A stretch of 64,000 nt of DNA from Rhizorhapis sp. SPR117 (GCF_021742065.1 NZ_JAKKIE010000015.1:7887-71886), one strand, 5' to 3'. Positions 48,340-56,933 are shown, numbered from the stretch's first letter. Program-made: numbers and translations. Notes: generated from the letters alone by a model not told the origin.

Positions 48340-48768
48340 ATGAAGCTGACGCTGTTCACGGATTACTCGATGCGGGTGCTGCTTTATCTCGCCGCACGGC
48401 CCGATCGGCTATGCTCGATCGCCGAGGTCGCGCGGGCCTATGGCATCTCGCAGAATCATCTCATGAAGGTGGTCAATGAGCTCGCGCGCAGCGGCTATAT
48501 CAAAAGCGAGCGTGGGCGATTCGGTGGCATCCGGCTCGGCAAAGCGCCCGAAGAGATCAATATTGGCGCGCTGGTCCGGCATACCGAAGACGGGTTCGAT
48601 CTGGTGGATTGCGGAAGCTGCGTGATTGCTCGCGCCTGCGGGCTGACGGGAGTCCTGAAGGAGGCGCTGGCGGCTTTCCTTGGCGTACTGGACGGCTACA
48701 CACTGTCGGACCTTATGACGAATCGTCAGGATATTGGCCGCATCTTGGCCGAAAGCCTCTCCTCCTGA
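48340..48768 (+). CDS. nsrR: Rrf2-family NO-responsive repressor NsrR
   Basis: The 142-residue protein has an Rrf2 winged helix (MKLTLFTDYSMRVLLYLAAR, YGISQNHLMKVVNELARSGY) and the iron-sulfur cysteines C91, C94 and C100 in DCGSCVIARACGL, as in NsrR. NO destroys the cluster and releases DNA. ATG 48340 gives the family start; longer in-frame upstream starts would include operator DNA. Divergent from the globin-hmp operon. Confidence 0.93.
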   Translation: MKLTLFTDYSMRVLLYLAARPDRLCSIAEVARAYGISQNHLMKVVNELARSGYIKSERGRFGGIRLGKAPEEINIGALVRHTEDGFDLVDCGSCVIARACGLTGVLKEALAAFLGVLDGYTLSDLMTNRQDIGRILAESLSS

Positions 48769-49000
48769 AGGTTCCAGACGGTCTCGCCTGACGGCTGAGC
48801 CGGCGGCATCCATCCTAGCTGACCGGATCTGACACTCCGCTTCCGGCCCCTGAGAAATCTTCCTTGAAGTCCATCCGATCGCGCCCCACCCTCCGCCGAC
48901 GGCGCTGCCTTACAAGCGACACCACGAAGGTCCATGGCTGCCGCGATGGCAGAAAGACCAATCTCGCGACCTGGGAACCCTGTCGCCGTCGCCGGTGGGC

Positions 49001-49399
49001 TCAGGCCTGGCGCACCATGCCGGACGCCATAAGGGCAAGCGCCTCATTGATCCTATCCGAGAGATCGGCGTCGACGTCGCAGCCTTTGATCGCCTCCGAC
49101 ATGGCTCGGACCCACTGGTTGGCCGTCGCGGCACTGATCGCGATGGGTGCATGGACCGACATCATGCACTTGCCCGGATTGGCCGCGAACCAGTCGCGCG
49201 GTCCTCCGATCCAGCCGGTCAGGAAACCGCTGAGCGAGCGGCGCATCGGCGTCAAGTCGTCGGCGTGCAGGGCGCGAAGATCGCGATACGCAGGATCGGT
49301 GTCCATCAGGTCATAGAAGCGATCCACAATTTGCCTGATCGCGTCGCTGCCCCCGATCGCTTCGAAGGGGGACCACGGCGGGGCACTCGCAGTCGTCAA
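49001..49399 (-). CDS. Group II truncated haemoglobin
   Basis: The 132-residue protein has the globin layout FEAIGGSDAIRQIVDRFYDL, HADDLTPMRRSLSGFLTGWI, GGPRDWFAANPG and a His-containing SVHAPIAISAATANQWV like group II globins. Start is TTG 49399, overlapping the stop of the 38-residue gene (TTGA). It probably binds O2 or NO under low oxygen, as an FNR-type box lies upstream at 49561. Confidence 0.85.
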   Translation of the reverse strand: MTTASAPPWSPFEAIGGSDAIRQIVDRFYDLMDTDPAYRDLRALHADDLTPMRRSLSGFLTGWIGGPRDWFAANPGKCMMSVHAPIAISAATANQWVRAMSEAIKGCDVDADLSDRINEALALMASGMVRQA

Positions 49400-49512
49400 T
49401 GCCGCCGTCCGCGCAAGGCATCTTCGATCGAGACGCTCCCGAGGACGATCATGAAGAACAGCATCGATCCGACAACGAGCAGGGGAAAATGGGCGCTGAA
49501 CATCTCTGCCAT
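49396..49512 (-). CDS. 38-residue membrane protein co-translated with group II globin
   Basis: MAEMFSAHFPLLVVGSMLFF starts a short protein with one hydrophobic helix and a basic end (EDALRGRRH). AAAGGA lies 7 bases before ATG 49512, and its stop overlaps the globin TTG (TTGA), so translation of the globin depends on it. It is below the usual length limit for gene callers. It may anchor or assist the globin or a respiratory enzyme, as CydX-like small proteins do; that is inference. Confidence 0.65.
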   Translation of the reverse strand: MAEMFSAHFPLLVVGSMLFFMIVLGSVSIEDALRGRRH

Positions 49513-49560
49513 GACGATTTCCTTTCGCAGTCAGGCTAGCGGCTCGCTGGATCGACCGAT

Positions 49561-49574
49561 TTGACGAAGGTCAA
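49561..49574. promoter_or_regulatory. FNR-type box TTGAC-GAAG-GTCAA
   Basis: A 5-4-5 palindrome, with T/A extending both sides, about 50 bases upstream of the 38-residue gene. It matches boxes at 50956 and 52444, and the Fnr homologue is encoded at 53096. Confidence 0.75.
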
Positions 49575-49599
49575 AGGCAATCAGCAGATATGGGCCGGT

Positions 49600-50919
49600 T
49601 TAGAGCGCGCTGCCGGCTGCACGTGTCGGATCGGCCCGGAAGCTGTCGAACCTGCTCGCAATCAGCCGCGCATAAGGCAGCCCGGCCGGTGCGATCTTCA
49701 GATGGCGAGATTCCACGGCGAGGAGGTTCCTCGCCGTGAATGCTTCAAGATGGGGCCGCACGGCCTGCAACATATCCTCGGGGACGGCCGCTTCCCCAGA
49801 GCAGAGAAGGCTTTCAATGATCGCAGCGCGGCGGCGGGCGTCAGGCGAGCGCATCACGCCCCGTTGACCCGCGAGGCTCCCTGCCGTGACCAGCATGCGG
49901 TAGCGACCGGCGAGCTTCTCGTTCTGGAGAATCATGTCGGGGAACAGGCTGATGGCGCTGGCGCCGAGGCCCAGGATAACGTCGGCGGGATCGTCGGTGA
50001 ATCCCTGGAAATTGCGCCGCAGGCTCCCCCCCTCGGCTGCCATGGCGAGCGGGTCGCCCGGCAATGCGAAATGGTCAAACCCGACGGCCGCGTAGCCTGC
50101 CCGGGTCAGGCGCTCGAAGCCGAGCGCAGCATGTTCGAAGCGTTGCCGCATGTCGGGAAGCTGGCTCCCATCGATCCGGCGCTGACGGGGGATCACCGAG
50201 GGCAGGTGAGCATAGCCGAACAAGGCCATGCGGTCGGGGGCAAGCCGCAGCGCTTCGTCGAGGGTGGCGTCAAGATCGGCGCCCGTCTGGCCGGGTAAAC
50301 CGTACATGAGGTCAATGTTCAGAGACCGGATACCTGAATCACGCAGCCGCGAAATCGCGGTCTCGATCATTGACAGGGGCTGGATACGGCCGATCGCCCG
50401 CTGAATATGCGGCTCGAAGGTTTGACAGCCGAGGCTGGCGCTGGAGATGCGCGCCTGGGCGATCGCATCGTACCAGCCATCGTCGAGGGTGCGGGGATCC
50501 AATTCGATCGACAGCGCGGCGGTGGCCGCATCGAACGCGACGATGAGTCGGTCGAGCAGCCGCAGAAAGCTCGACGGCGGCAGGGCATTGGGGCTTCCGC
50601 CGCCAAAGGCGATCCGGGTGACGCGTCCACGTCCCTGAAGGCGCCGGGCCACAAGGCGGATCTCCAGTTCGAGCGCTTCGAGATAACCCGCGAGCCTTCC
50701 CGGGCGATTGGCCGCACCCGTATTGCAACCGCAATACCAGCATATCTCCCGGCAATAGGGGATATGGACATAGACCGAGACCGGAGCTTCGCGGCCGATC
50801 CGTTCGAGCGCCGCCACTTGCTCAGATCGGCCGATCCCGCCTTCGAACTCGAGGGCGGTCGGATAGCTCGTATAGCGCGGCACTGGCTGGGCGAGCAGGT
50901 CTGGATGGTAGGGCCACAT
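49600..50919 (-). CDS. hemN: Oxygen-independent coproporphyrinogen III oxidase
   Basis: The 439-residue radical-SAM enzyme has C56-x3-C60-x2-C63-G-C65 in HIPYCREICWYCGCN, the glycine-rich AFGGGSPNAL and SIELDPRTL, and HemN C-terminal elements (GFDHFALPGD, RNFQGFTDD). It makes protoporphyrinogen precursors when oxygen is absent. ATG 50919 lies 37 bases after a TTGAC-N4-GTCAA box, classic FNR control. Confidence 0.94.
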   Translation of the reverse strand: MWPYHPDLLAQPVPRYTSYPTALEFEGGIGRSEQVAALERIGREAPVSVYVHIPYCREICWYCGCNTGAANRPGRLAGYLEALELEIRLVARRLQGRGRVTRIAFGGGSPNALPPSSFLRLLDRLIVAFDAATAALSIELDPRTLDDGWYDAIAQARISSASLGCQTFEPHIQRAIGRIQPLSMIETAISRLRDSGIRSLNIDLMYGLPGQTGADLDATLDEALRLAPDRMALFGYAHLPSVIPRQRRIDGSQLPDMRQRFEHAALGFERLTRAGYAAVGFDHFALPGDPLAMAAEGGSLRRNFQGFTDDPADVILGLGASAISLFPDMILQNEKLAGRYRMLVTAGSLAGQRGVMRSPDARRRAAIIESLLCSGEAAVPEDMLQAVRPHLEAFTARNLLAVESRHLKIAPAGLPYARLIASRFDSFRADPTRAAGSAL

Positions 50920-50955
50920 GGCTCGTCCGCTTGTGCGCTCTCGGCATCTCTCTCC

Positions 50956-50969
50956 TTGACCAAGGTCAA
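50956..50969. promoter_or_regulatory. FNR-type box TTGAC-CAAG-GTCAA
   Basis: Perfect 5-4-5 palindrome just upstream of hemN (start 50919, minus strand). Same pattern as 49561 and 52444. Confidence 0.8.
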
Positions 50970-51378
50970 GGCTGCGTTTGGTCGGGGTCGAACAGACGAA
51001 AATCCGCCGAACTGCCTAACCAGGATCGTTCGCGCCGAAGTGCGCCGGCCCCTTTCGCTAGACGATGCCGCCGTGCGATCGCCGGCACCGTCATTCGCGC
51101 GCACGGCCGACGGCACCTGCGCACGCCTTGGTATCATTCCCTCCCTGCTGGCGCGGTCGCGCTTGTTTGGTCGCGCGAGCCTCGCGGAAGTTGAGATTGT
51201 CTTCTCAAGAGGTCGGGACAGTGACGTCTCCCGGATTCGAGCCAGCATGCGCCGCTTGCCGATTTTCTTCGCTTCGGCCACGAGGCTTTTGACCGCCGTC
51301 AAAGTGCTGGCCTTGCTCCGGGATCACAACTTCATCCATCGACTCCGTCAGGATACGCGACATGGCACCAGCGCTTCG
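50970..51378. other. About 400 bases upstream of a 35-codon frame
   Basis: No gene of normal length is seen. It could hold a transcript that ends at the terminator at 51521-51554. No RNA family is recognised. Confidence 0.3.
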
Positions 51379-51486
51379 ATGTCTCCTTTCTTGCTTTCCC
51401 TTGCGGCTGGCGCCCTATTGACTGCGGTCTTGCTCTTCGTGCCCTCGGACGGGCGCAGGCTGGTTCGCGAACAACCGTTGTACTGA
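51379..51486 (+). CDS. Possible 35-residue single-helix membrane protein
   Basis: The frame reads MSPFLLSLAAGALLTAVLLF then VPSDGRRLVREQPLY. A strong terminator follows 34 bases later on the same strand. No good ribosome site is visible, so confidence is limited; the terminator could also end a small RNA. Confidence 0.4.
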   Translation: MSPFLLSLAAGALLTAVLLFVPSDGRRLVREQPLY

Positions 51487-51520
51487 TCCTGGCGCTACCC
51501 CCTCCCCGCGCCAGCGCAAT

Positions 51521-51554
51521 GCCACCGCGGACCGCGTCCGCGGTGGCTTTTTTT
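51521..51554 (+). terminator. Strong Rho-independent terminator
   Basis: GCCACCGCGGAC-CGC-GTCCGCGGTGGC forms a perfect 12-bp stem followed by TTTTTTT. It serves a + strand transcript ending here. Confidence 0.9.
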
Positions 51555-51676
51555 CGCATTTATGTCGCTTGCAAACCCATGCGCGAGGGGCGGTCATTGG
51601 TGGCTTGCTGCCGGGCAGGTTTGAGGAGATGATCCCAGGCTACGGACATAACTCGTGGGTTTGGCTGGGGCGGGAA

Positions 51677-52273
51677 ATGGCGAGCAGAGAAGACATAACC
51701 CGAGCATCCCTCTGGCTGGCCGTGTTGGCGGGCGGACCGCTGCTCGGCGCCAAGTTGTTCGACCTTCTCGTCCTTGCTGGCGCTTGGAGCGCTAATCCAC
51801 CTGCATCTCTCGGTATGATGCCTTACGGCAAGGCTTGGCCAGTCGATACCGGCATATTCTTCATTCCGTTCTCGGCCGCCATGCTGATAGCCGGGTTCGG
51901 TGCGCTCGTAGCGGGGTGGCGAACCCCGTGGCGCTATCGATGGCTGCTCTGCCTGCCATCGATCGGCATTCTGCTCCTGCTGATCCTGACTGTGGTCGAG
52001 TTCTGGCCTATGAACGCCGCGCTCTTCTATCACGGCATCCACTCGCCCAAGGACACCATCACAGATGGTCAGTCGATCGCCATGGCGCAGCGCTGGGTGA
52101 CGACTGGGTTCGGGTAGCTGGAGCCGCTGCCGCTTTTCGTATCGGCCATGCGGGCGCTGACCTTGCCCTGGCCTCAAGACATTGCAAAGGACCCGCCGCT
52201 TGTGCGTGTCGTTCTCGCGCTCGCCCTTGCCGGAGTGGCGGGTTTCATAGTGTGGTTCGTGTCGAATCTATGA
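51677..52273 (+). pseudogene. DUF1772-like membrane protein with a double frameshift
   Basis: From ATG 51677 the frame gives a multi-helix membrane protein (DITRASLWLAVLAGGPLLGA, WRYRWLLCLPSIGILLLLIL, FWPMNAALFYHG) that ends early at TAG 52117 after AQRWVTT. The next frame holds DWVRVAGAAAAF (52105-52137) and the original frame then resumes with FVSAMRALTLPWPQDIAKDP and a last hydrophobic helix to 52273. Joining the three pieces gives one sensible protein of about 198 residues, so two compensating indels lie between about 52100 and 52140 (one may be an extra T near 52134). It may be broken or a sequencing error. Confidence 0.55.
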
Positions 52274-52443
52274 CCCTGTGCCGGGCGACAGCAGTCACCG
52301 CATGACTGGGTTTACAAGCTACATGACTGTCCTTTTTCTTCGGTGATCTTCGCGATCGCCGAGACAGCCCGGCGCGGCGTGTGGACATTGTGATCAGCAC
52401 CGTCAGCGTCGAGTCCTCCGCCCGATCCAGCTGACCGTCAACT

Positions 52444-52457
52444 TTGACGCGAGTCAA
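52444..52457. promoter_or_regulatory. FNR-type box TTGAC-GCGA-GTCAA
   Basis: Flanked by T and A to give a 16-base palindrome, 53 bases upstream of ATG 52510. Likely controls the 52510 gene. Confidence 0.75.
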
Positions 52458-52509
52458 AGCTGCCGCTTCATGCTTTCGCTAGACCCCGCAAGTTGCATCG
52501 GAGAAAGAT

Positions 52510-53079
52510 ATGCGGCCTCAGCGGAGCGTCATGAATATCGAGAAGGCGCCGGACAATCTCGTCGCCTTCAGGTCGGGCTGGCATATGATTGGTGAGCTGG
52601 AACTGGTTCCCATCATGACCGATCACGCGCACCTAGCGGCATTGTGCGACAGGCTCGAAAAGCTCGCCGACGGGCTGCCCGGCCTGCCTCGACCCGCGCT
52701 GGTGGACGATGTCTGCGCGGACCTGGGGAGGCTCTCGTCCCAGCTTCCCCGCGGGGGGCGACGGCTCGTTGAACAGCTGTTCGCCCGCCCAACGGCAGAG
52801 CCGCTCCGCACGATCCTGCTGGAACGCATCGGGCGCCAGCATCTGGTCGAGGCGATAGCTGCGGAGGATCTCGCAGCTGCGCTGCGGCCGCTGAATTGCG
52901 CTACGCGCGCCTTTTCCGCGGAGGCCTTGGGATACATGTTGAGAAGCTTCTTCGAGGTGGCGCGTGCGGACATGGCGTTCGAGACGCTGGCACTCCTGAC
53001 CCTCGGAGGAAACCGGCTAACGAATGAGGCAAACGCGTTTCTGGTCGGCCGCCTTTCCGGATGTGGCAGCCGCTCCTAA
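52510..53079 (+). CDS. Unknown protein, possibly haemerythrin-like
   Basis: The 189-residue helical protein has TDHAHLAALCDRLEKLADGL and RIGRQHLVEAIAAEDLAAAL with His/Glu spacing faintly like an HHE domain. ATG 52510 has GGAG 6 bases upstream and a TTGAC-N4-GTCAA box at 52444. Co-regulation with hemN and a globin suggests an O2- or NO-related job. Family assignment is uncertain. Confidence 0.55.
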   Translation: MRPQRSVMNIEKAPDNLVAFRSGWHMIGELELVPIMTDHAHLAALCDRLEKLADGLPGLPRPALVDDVCADLGRLSSQLPRGGRRLVEQLFARPTAEPLRTILLERIGRQHLVEAIAAEDLAAALRPLNCATRAFSAEALGYMLRSFFEVARADMAFETLALLTLGGNRLTNEANAFLVGRLSGCGSRS

Positions 53080-53095
53080 CCTCCGGCCGAGCGGC

Positions 53096-53839
53096 TCAGG
53101 CCGCCTCGGCGAGCCCTTCCAGTCCGCCCCGGTCGATGATCGCCACCGACCGGCCGCCGGAAAGCGCGATGATTCCGCGGTTCTTCAACTTGGTGAGCTG
53201 TCGGCTGACAGTTTCGATCGTGAGCCCCAGCACCTCCGCGATCTGCCCCCGGGAGAGCGGCAGCTCGAACGCATTCGGCCGCCCTTCGCTCGCCAAGGGA
53301 GTCTCAATGGCCGCCTCCATCTCCAGCAGAAAGCCTGCGATGCGCTCGCCGGCGGACTGACGCGCCAGCATCAGCATCCGGTGGCGCGCCAAGTCGAGCG
53401 AATGCGCCATTCGCCTGAGCAATTCCTGCTCGACGCAGCTATGCATGTCCAGCAGGCGCCTAAAGTCGCGCTGCGCGAAGATGCAGGTTTGCGCGTCCGT
53501 GAGGGCGGTAAACGTGAACTCGGCCTGCGGGGCGAACGGTTGCCCGATGAAATCGCCTGGATATAGGAGCCCGACGATCTGCTCACGGCCGCCGATGGTC
53601 GAGGCAGTGATCTTGACCATGCCCGAGACGAGGCTCCCGCATGGAGGATGCGGGTCGCCCGCCCAGATGAGGCCTTGCCCGCGCGAAACGCGCGAGCGCC
53701 GCCCGATGCGGTGGAACGTGGCCAGATCCGCATCCGAGACACCCTTACAGACCGCTGAGCTTCGCACAGCGCAATCGGCGCAGGATTGGACAAGCTGGAT
53801 CATGCCTGTCTTATCGCGCGCCAGGCGGGCAGCCAGCAT
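53096..53839 (-). CDS. fnr: Oxygen sensor/regulator Fnr (FnrL/FixK type)
   Basis: The 247-residue protein has the four cluster cysteines C20, C23, C31 and C119 (CADCAVRSSAVCKG and DAQTCIFAQ), a ligand-binding-like jelly roll and a helix-turn-helix with the E-SR residues (SRGQIAEVLGLTIETVSRQL) that read TTGAY-N4-RTCAA sites. It would be active as a 4Fe-4S dimer in low oxygen. Three matching boxes lie within 4.3 kb. ATG 53839 is used; ATG 53803 is a possible start but would leave fewer residues before the cysteines. Confidence 0.93.
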   Translation of the reverse strand: MLAARLARDKTGMIQLVQSCADCAVRSSAVCKGVSDADLATFHRIGRRSRVSRGQGLIWAGDPHPPCGSLVSGMVKITASTIGGREQIVGLLYPGDFIGQPFAPQAEFTFTALTDAQTCIFAQRDFRRLLDMHSCVEQELLRRMAHSLDLARHRMLMLARQSAGERIAGFLLEMEAAIETPLASEGRPNAFELPLSRGQIAEVLGLTIETVSRQLTKLKNRGIIALSGGRSVAIIDRGGLEGLAEAA

Positions 53840-53859
53840 TGGGAAACATACGTAGTAGG

Positions 53860-54135
53860 ATGCTGCAATCCAGCTCCGATCCCTGGGCCTTGGCCGCGAG
53901 CATGACCCCGCAAAGCTGGCAATGGCCCGAACGGGTCGCGCGCCGCACGATGGGCGAGCCGACGCTGTGGGACGCCGGTATCCGCCTGATGCGCGCGGGG
54001 AACCCGGAAGGCTGGCGGGCCATCGTTGATGCCGCCGACATGCGGCAGGCGAACCGCGACACCATCGCCGCTTGCGAGAGGGCGGCGGAGAAAGCCAAGG
54101 AGCCGGTGCGATGCACGATCAGGATAGGGCGTTAG
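53860..54135 (+). CDS. Small protein of unknown function
   Basis: The 91-residue protein has a Trp-rich start (DPWALAASMTPQSWQWPERV) and helical segments (GWRAIVDAADMRQANRDTIA). It is divergent from fnr. Proteins of similar look accompany stress genes in sphingomonads, from memory only. No family recognised. Confidence 0.5.
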   Translation: MLQSSSDPWALAASMTPQSWQWPERVARRTMGEPTLWDAGIRLMRAGNPEGWRAIVDAADMRQANRDTIAACERAAEKAKEPVRCTIRIGR

Positions 54136-54231
54136 ACGCTTTGGCCGGATCGCAGGATGATAGGCCGCGAAGCCGACCGGCCGCTACGGCGCTATATGGG
54201 GAGCGCGCGGCCGGTCGCTTCGCTCCACACC

Positions 54232-55164
54232 TCATTCACTCATTCTTTCCTCGCTTGGGGGAAAGAGCAACGTGCGGGCAGTTGCGATAACGGTCTTGTT
54301 GAGATCGTGAAGGATGTGGACGAAAAGCCGAGAATATTGCCAGTATAGCGTGACATCCAGTGCACGCAAAGGTTCCAACGGTTGCAGTTCGCCAGACGCA
54401 ATGTAGCGATCACCCAGAATATGCGGCACCATGCCCCAGCCCAGTCCCACCCGTAGTAGGTCGACAAATCCTTGAGTAGACGGCACCCAATGGGTTGGTG
54501 GCGATACATCGCTGTCCAGAACAGTCTTTGCCCAGCGCGCCTGCAGGGCATCTTCCCGGTCGGTGCGCAGCATCGGTGCTTTCGAAAGAGAGAGAGCGTC
54601 AATGCCGTTCGGGAAAAAGCGGGTGAAATAGGCCGGTGATGCAACCGCAACATAGCGGAGTATGCCTAAAGGCGTAATACGGCAGCCTTGAACGGCCGCT
54701 GGGTCAGCGGTGATTGCCGCAAGGACTTCGCCGGAGCGGAGCAATTGGGCGGTTTGTTCCTCACCCTCAAGAACGAGATCAAGCAGATTACCACTGCGCC
54801 GCGCAAACTCCCCTGCAGCCGCTGGAAACCATGTGCTGAGACTATCGCCATTGACCGCAATGCGAATTGTGGGGGCACATGCCGGATGAACGGTAAAAAG
54901 GTTCGGCATTCCGTCTATGAGGTTCCTTTCGAGTAGCTGCACGCGCTCGAAATGAGCGCACATACGCGCGCCGACCGAGGTCGGGCGACAAGGGCTTGTG
55001 CGCAACACCAGCACTGCGCCGACACGTTCTTCAATGGCCTTTATCCGCTGAGAGACTGCCGACGAGGTGACTCCGAGAGCTGCGGCGGCACGCTCAAAAC
55101 TTCCCTCGCGCACCACGGCGGCAACAGCAGCGAGTGCTGAATATTCGATTATGGGATTAGTCAT
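54232..55164 (-). CDS. ArgP-type LysR transcriptional regulator
   Basis: The 310-residue protein has a LysR helix-turn-helix (LAAVAAVVREGSFERAAAAL, GVTSSAVSQRIKAIEERVGA) and an ArgP/IciA-like body (RTSPCRPTSVGARMCAHFER, FTVHPACAPTIRIAVNGDSL). ArgP proteins sense lysine or arginine and control exporter genes. It is divergent by 93 bases from the diiron-protein, exporter, methyltransferase operon, whose regulator it likely is. GC is lower here than in the neighbouring blocks. Confidence 0.88.
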   Translation of the reverse strand: MTNPIIEYSALAAVAAVVREGSFERAAAALGVTSSAVSQRIKAIEERVGAVLVLRTSPCRPTSVGARMCAHFERVQLLERNLIDGMPNLFTVHPACAPTIRIAVNGDSLSTWFPAAAGEFARRSGNLLDLVLEGEEQTAQLLRSGEVLAAITADPAAVQGCRITPLGILRYVAVASPAYFTRFFPNGIDALSLSKAPMLRTDREDALQARWAKTVLDSDVSPPTHWVPSTQGFVDLLRVGLGWGMVPHILGDRYIASGELQPLEPLRALDVTLYWQYSRLFVHILHDLNKTVIATARTLLFPPSEERMSE

Positions 55165-55257
55165 GCTTAATACCCCTTAGAATATTTAGCTATCCTAACT
55201 GGCAATGGTGGATCATCCAACCACAAACATAACGAATGGCTTTCTAGGAGCTTCGCA

Positions 55258-55968
55258 ATGGATGCATCATCATCACTCGCAGGAGTCATAGACGCGGAGA
55301 ATTTGGCTTTTACTTCCCATGTAAAATCTAAACTCTCCAACCTCGCGAACTTCGATACACGTTCACTCAACTGGCTAATGCTGGAGCATTATCAATTTTC
55401 GGCTCGCAATACGACCTTCCTCGCACAAGGAGCGGAACTAGCACTTGAATTTACGAACGCGGCTATTCACACCGAATTGATGCGAAATCTGGCCGAAGAG
55501 AACGGCCATGCCGCAATGTATAAGTCCGCGTTGGAACGTATTGGCATTTCCATCGAGTCCAGAGACGAGTTTCCTCCCACTTCGTATTTCTTCTTCCGTA
55601 TCGCTGGTCTGATATCGGATGACCCCTCGCGAATGCTTGGTGCCATGTATGCCACGGAAGCGGCGGCGATCTTCGAGCATGAGATTTTCCGGCATATCTC
55701 CAAGGAAGTCATCAGGCGTGGTGAGCTTGCGGCCGAGGGTAAGCCCTTGGTGGCATTCCACGACATGCATCTGAGCGGAGTCGAGCAGAGCCACAAGGAT
55801 GAACTCGGAATCTTTCTACAGGAGATCAATCCCTATCAGCAGACCGTCAGTGCTGATGGCGTCAGCCCCGGCGCCGCATTGGACGGTGGACGCAAGGCGA
55901 TTGCGGCGATGCGGCAATGGTGGCAGGATTTGCTCGCGCCGATCTTTCCCCTCGCCATCGCTGCGTGA
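55258..55968 (+). CDS. Haem-oxygenase-like diiron oxidase (HDO/DUF3865-like)
   Basis: The 236-residue helical protein has a possible diiron set: E43, E81 with H84 (LAEENGHAAMY), E140-H141 (AAIFEHEIF) and H171-x4-E176-x2-H179 (HLSGVEQSHKDEL). This resembles the HDO superfamily (UndA, BesC, SznF middle domain) and CADD-like DUF3865 proteins, which oxidise amino acids or fatty acids with O2. The H-x4-E-x2-H spacing is one longer than the common H-x3-D-x2-H, so the exact ligand set is uncertain. ATG 55258 has GGAG 9 bases upstream. Sequence is lower in GC than its flanks, indicating transfer. Confidence 0.72.
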   Translation: MDASSSLAGVIDAENLAFTSHVKSKLSNLANFDTRSLNWLMLEHYQFSARNTTFLAQGAELALEFTNAAIHTELMRNLAEENGHAAMYKSALERIGISIESRDEFPPTSYFFFRIAGLISDDPSRMLGAMYATEAAAIFEHEIFRHISKEVIRRGELAAEGKPLVAFHDMHLSGVEQSHKDELGIFLQEINPYQQTVSADGVSPGAALDGGRKAIAAMRQWWQDLLAPIFPLAIAA

Positions 55969-55985
55969 GCCGAGGGGGCATGTCA

Positions 55986-56933
55986 ATGCAAGAACTGAGA
56001 CTTACTGAGTCAGCTTCACATTCGTTGAGCGAGAGGATCATCACCGTATCAGACGGATCAACCGGGTCGCGCTCCGCACCGTTTCCTCTGATCCCCGTCG
56101 CTGCGCTGTTGGTGGCGATGGTGTCGATCCAAAGTGGTGCCTCGCTGGCAAAGTCGCTTTTCCCGATCGTGGGAGCGGAGGGGGCGACGGCTCTTCGCCT
56201 AGGGCTGGCAGCGGGCATCCTGCTCATCATCTTTCGGCCATGGCGAACGCGATTGGATCGCGCAGCAATTCGCCCGCTGCTATTCTATGGAGCCGCACTT
56301 GGCGGCATGAACCTCCTTTTTTACCTGGCGATCCATAGCCTGCCTCTTGCGGTGGCGGTTGCCCTTGAATTTACGGGGCCGCTTGGCCTCGCGCTCTGGC
56401 AATCGCGCCGCCCTATCGATTTGTGCTGGGTGGTCCTCGCGTTCATCGGTATCGCACTGTTGTTCACTTACGGAACGACCGGCATGGGATTGAATGCCGG
56501 CGGAGTGACGTTTGCCTTGGGGGCAGGCGTTTGCTGGGCTGTCTACATACGGATTGGCAAGCGTGCCGCAGCGCAAGGCCGCCAGGCAGCCGTCGCTTAT
56601 GGCACCACGATTGCAGCCATCCTAACCGTTCCGGTCGGTCTTGAGCATACCGGCGGTCATCTACTTTCTTTCGATATTCTACCACTTGCTCTTGCTGTCG
56701 CCCTGTTGACCAGCGCTATTCCCTATTCGCTTGAGATCGTCGCGTTACAAGGTTTGTCCACAAGAACCTTCGGCATTCTGACGAGTATGGAGCCAGCGCT
56801 GGCAGCGTTGTCGGCAGCGATCATTCTTGCTGAACATCTTTCTCTCGCCCAGGTCATCGGAACCGGGACAATCATGGCGGCTTCGATAGGAGCCGTGACC
56901 AGCGACAGTCGCTCGACGCCCGAGCCGGTTTGA
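55986..56933 (+). CDS. EamA-family exporter (RhtA-like)
   Basis: The 315-residue protein has ten predicted membrane helices and two EamA repeats, with LIPVAALLVAMVSIQSGASL at the start and LVVAXXT-like LEFTGPLGLALWQSRRPIDL. RhtA relatives export threonine, homoserine and other amino acids. I prefer ATG 55986, with GAGGGGG 7 bases upstream, over ATG 55980. It follows the diiron protein by 17 bases and precedes the methyltransferase, so it likely exports the cluster product or precursor. Confidence 0.85.
   Translation: MQELRLTESASHSLSERIITVSDGSTGSRSAPFPLIPVAALLVAMVSIQSGASLAKSLFPIVGAEGATALRLGLAAGILLIIFRPWRTRLDRAAIRPLLFYGAALGGMNLLFYLAIHSLPLAVAVALEFTGPLGLALWQSRRPIDLCWVVLAFIGIALLFTYGTTGMGLNAGGVTFALGAGVCWAVYIRIGKRAAAQGRQAAVAYGTTIAAILTVPVGLEHTGGHLLSFDILPLALAVALLTSAIPYSLEIVALQGLSTRTFGILTSMEPALAALSAAIILAEHLSLAQVIGTGTIMAASIGAVTSDSRSTPEPV

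Noticed and set aside
51506..51519. CCGCG-CCAG-CGCAA as a fourth Crp/Fnr-type palindrome
   Set aside because: The left half-site is degenerate, and it sits between a stop and a terminator rather than before a gene.
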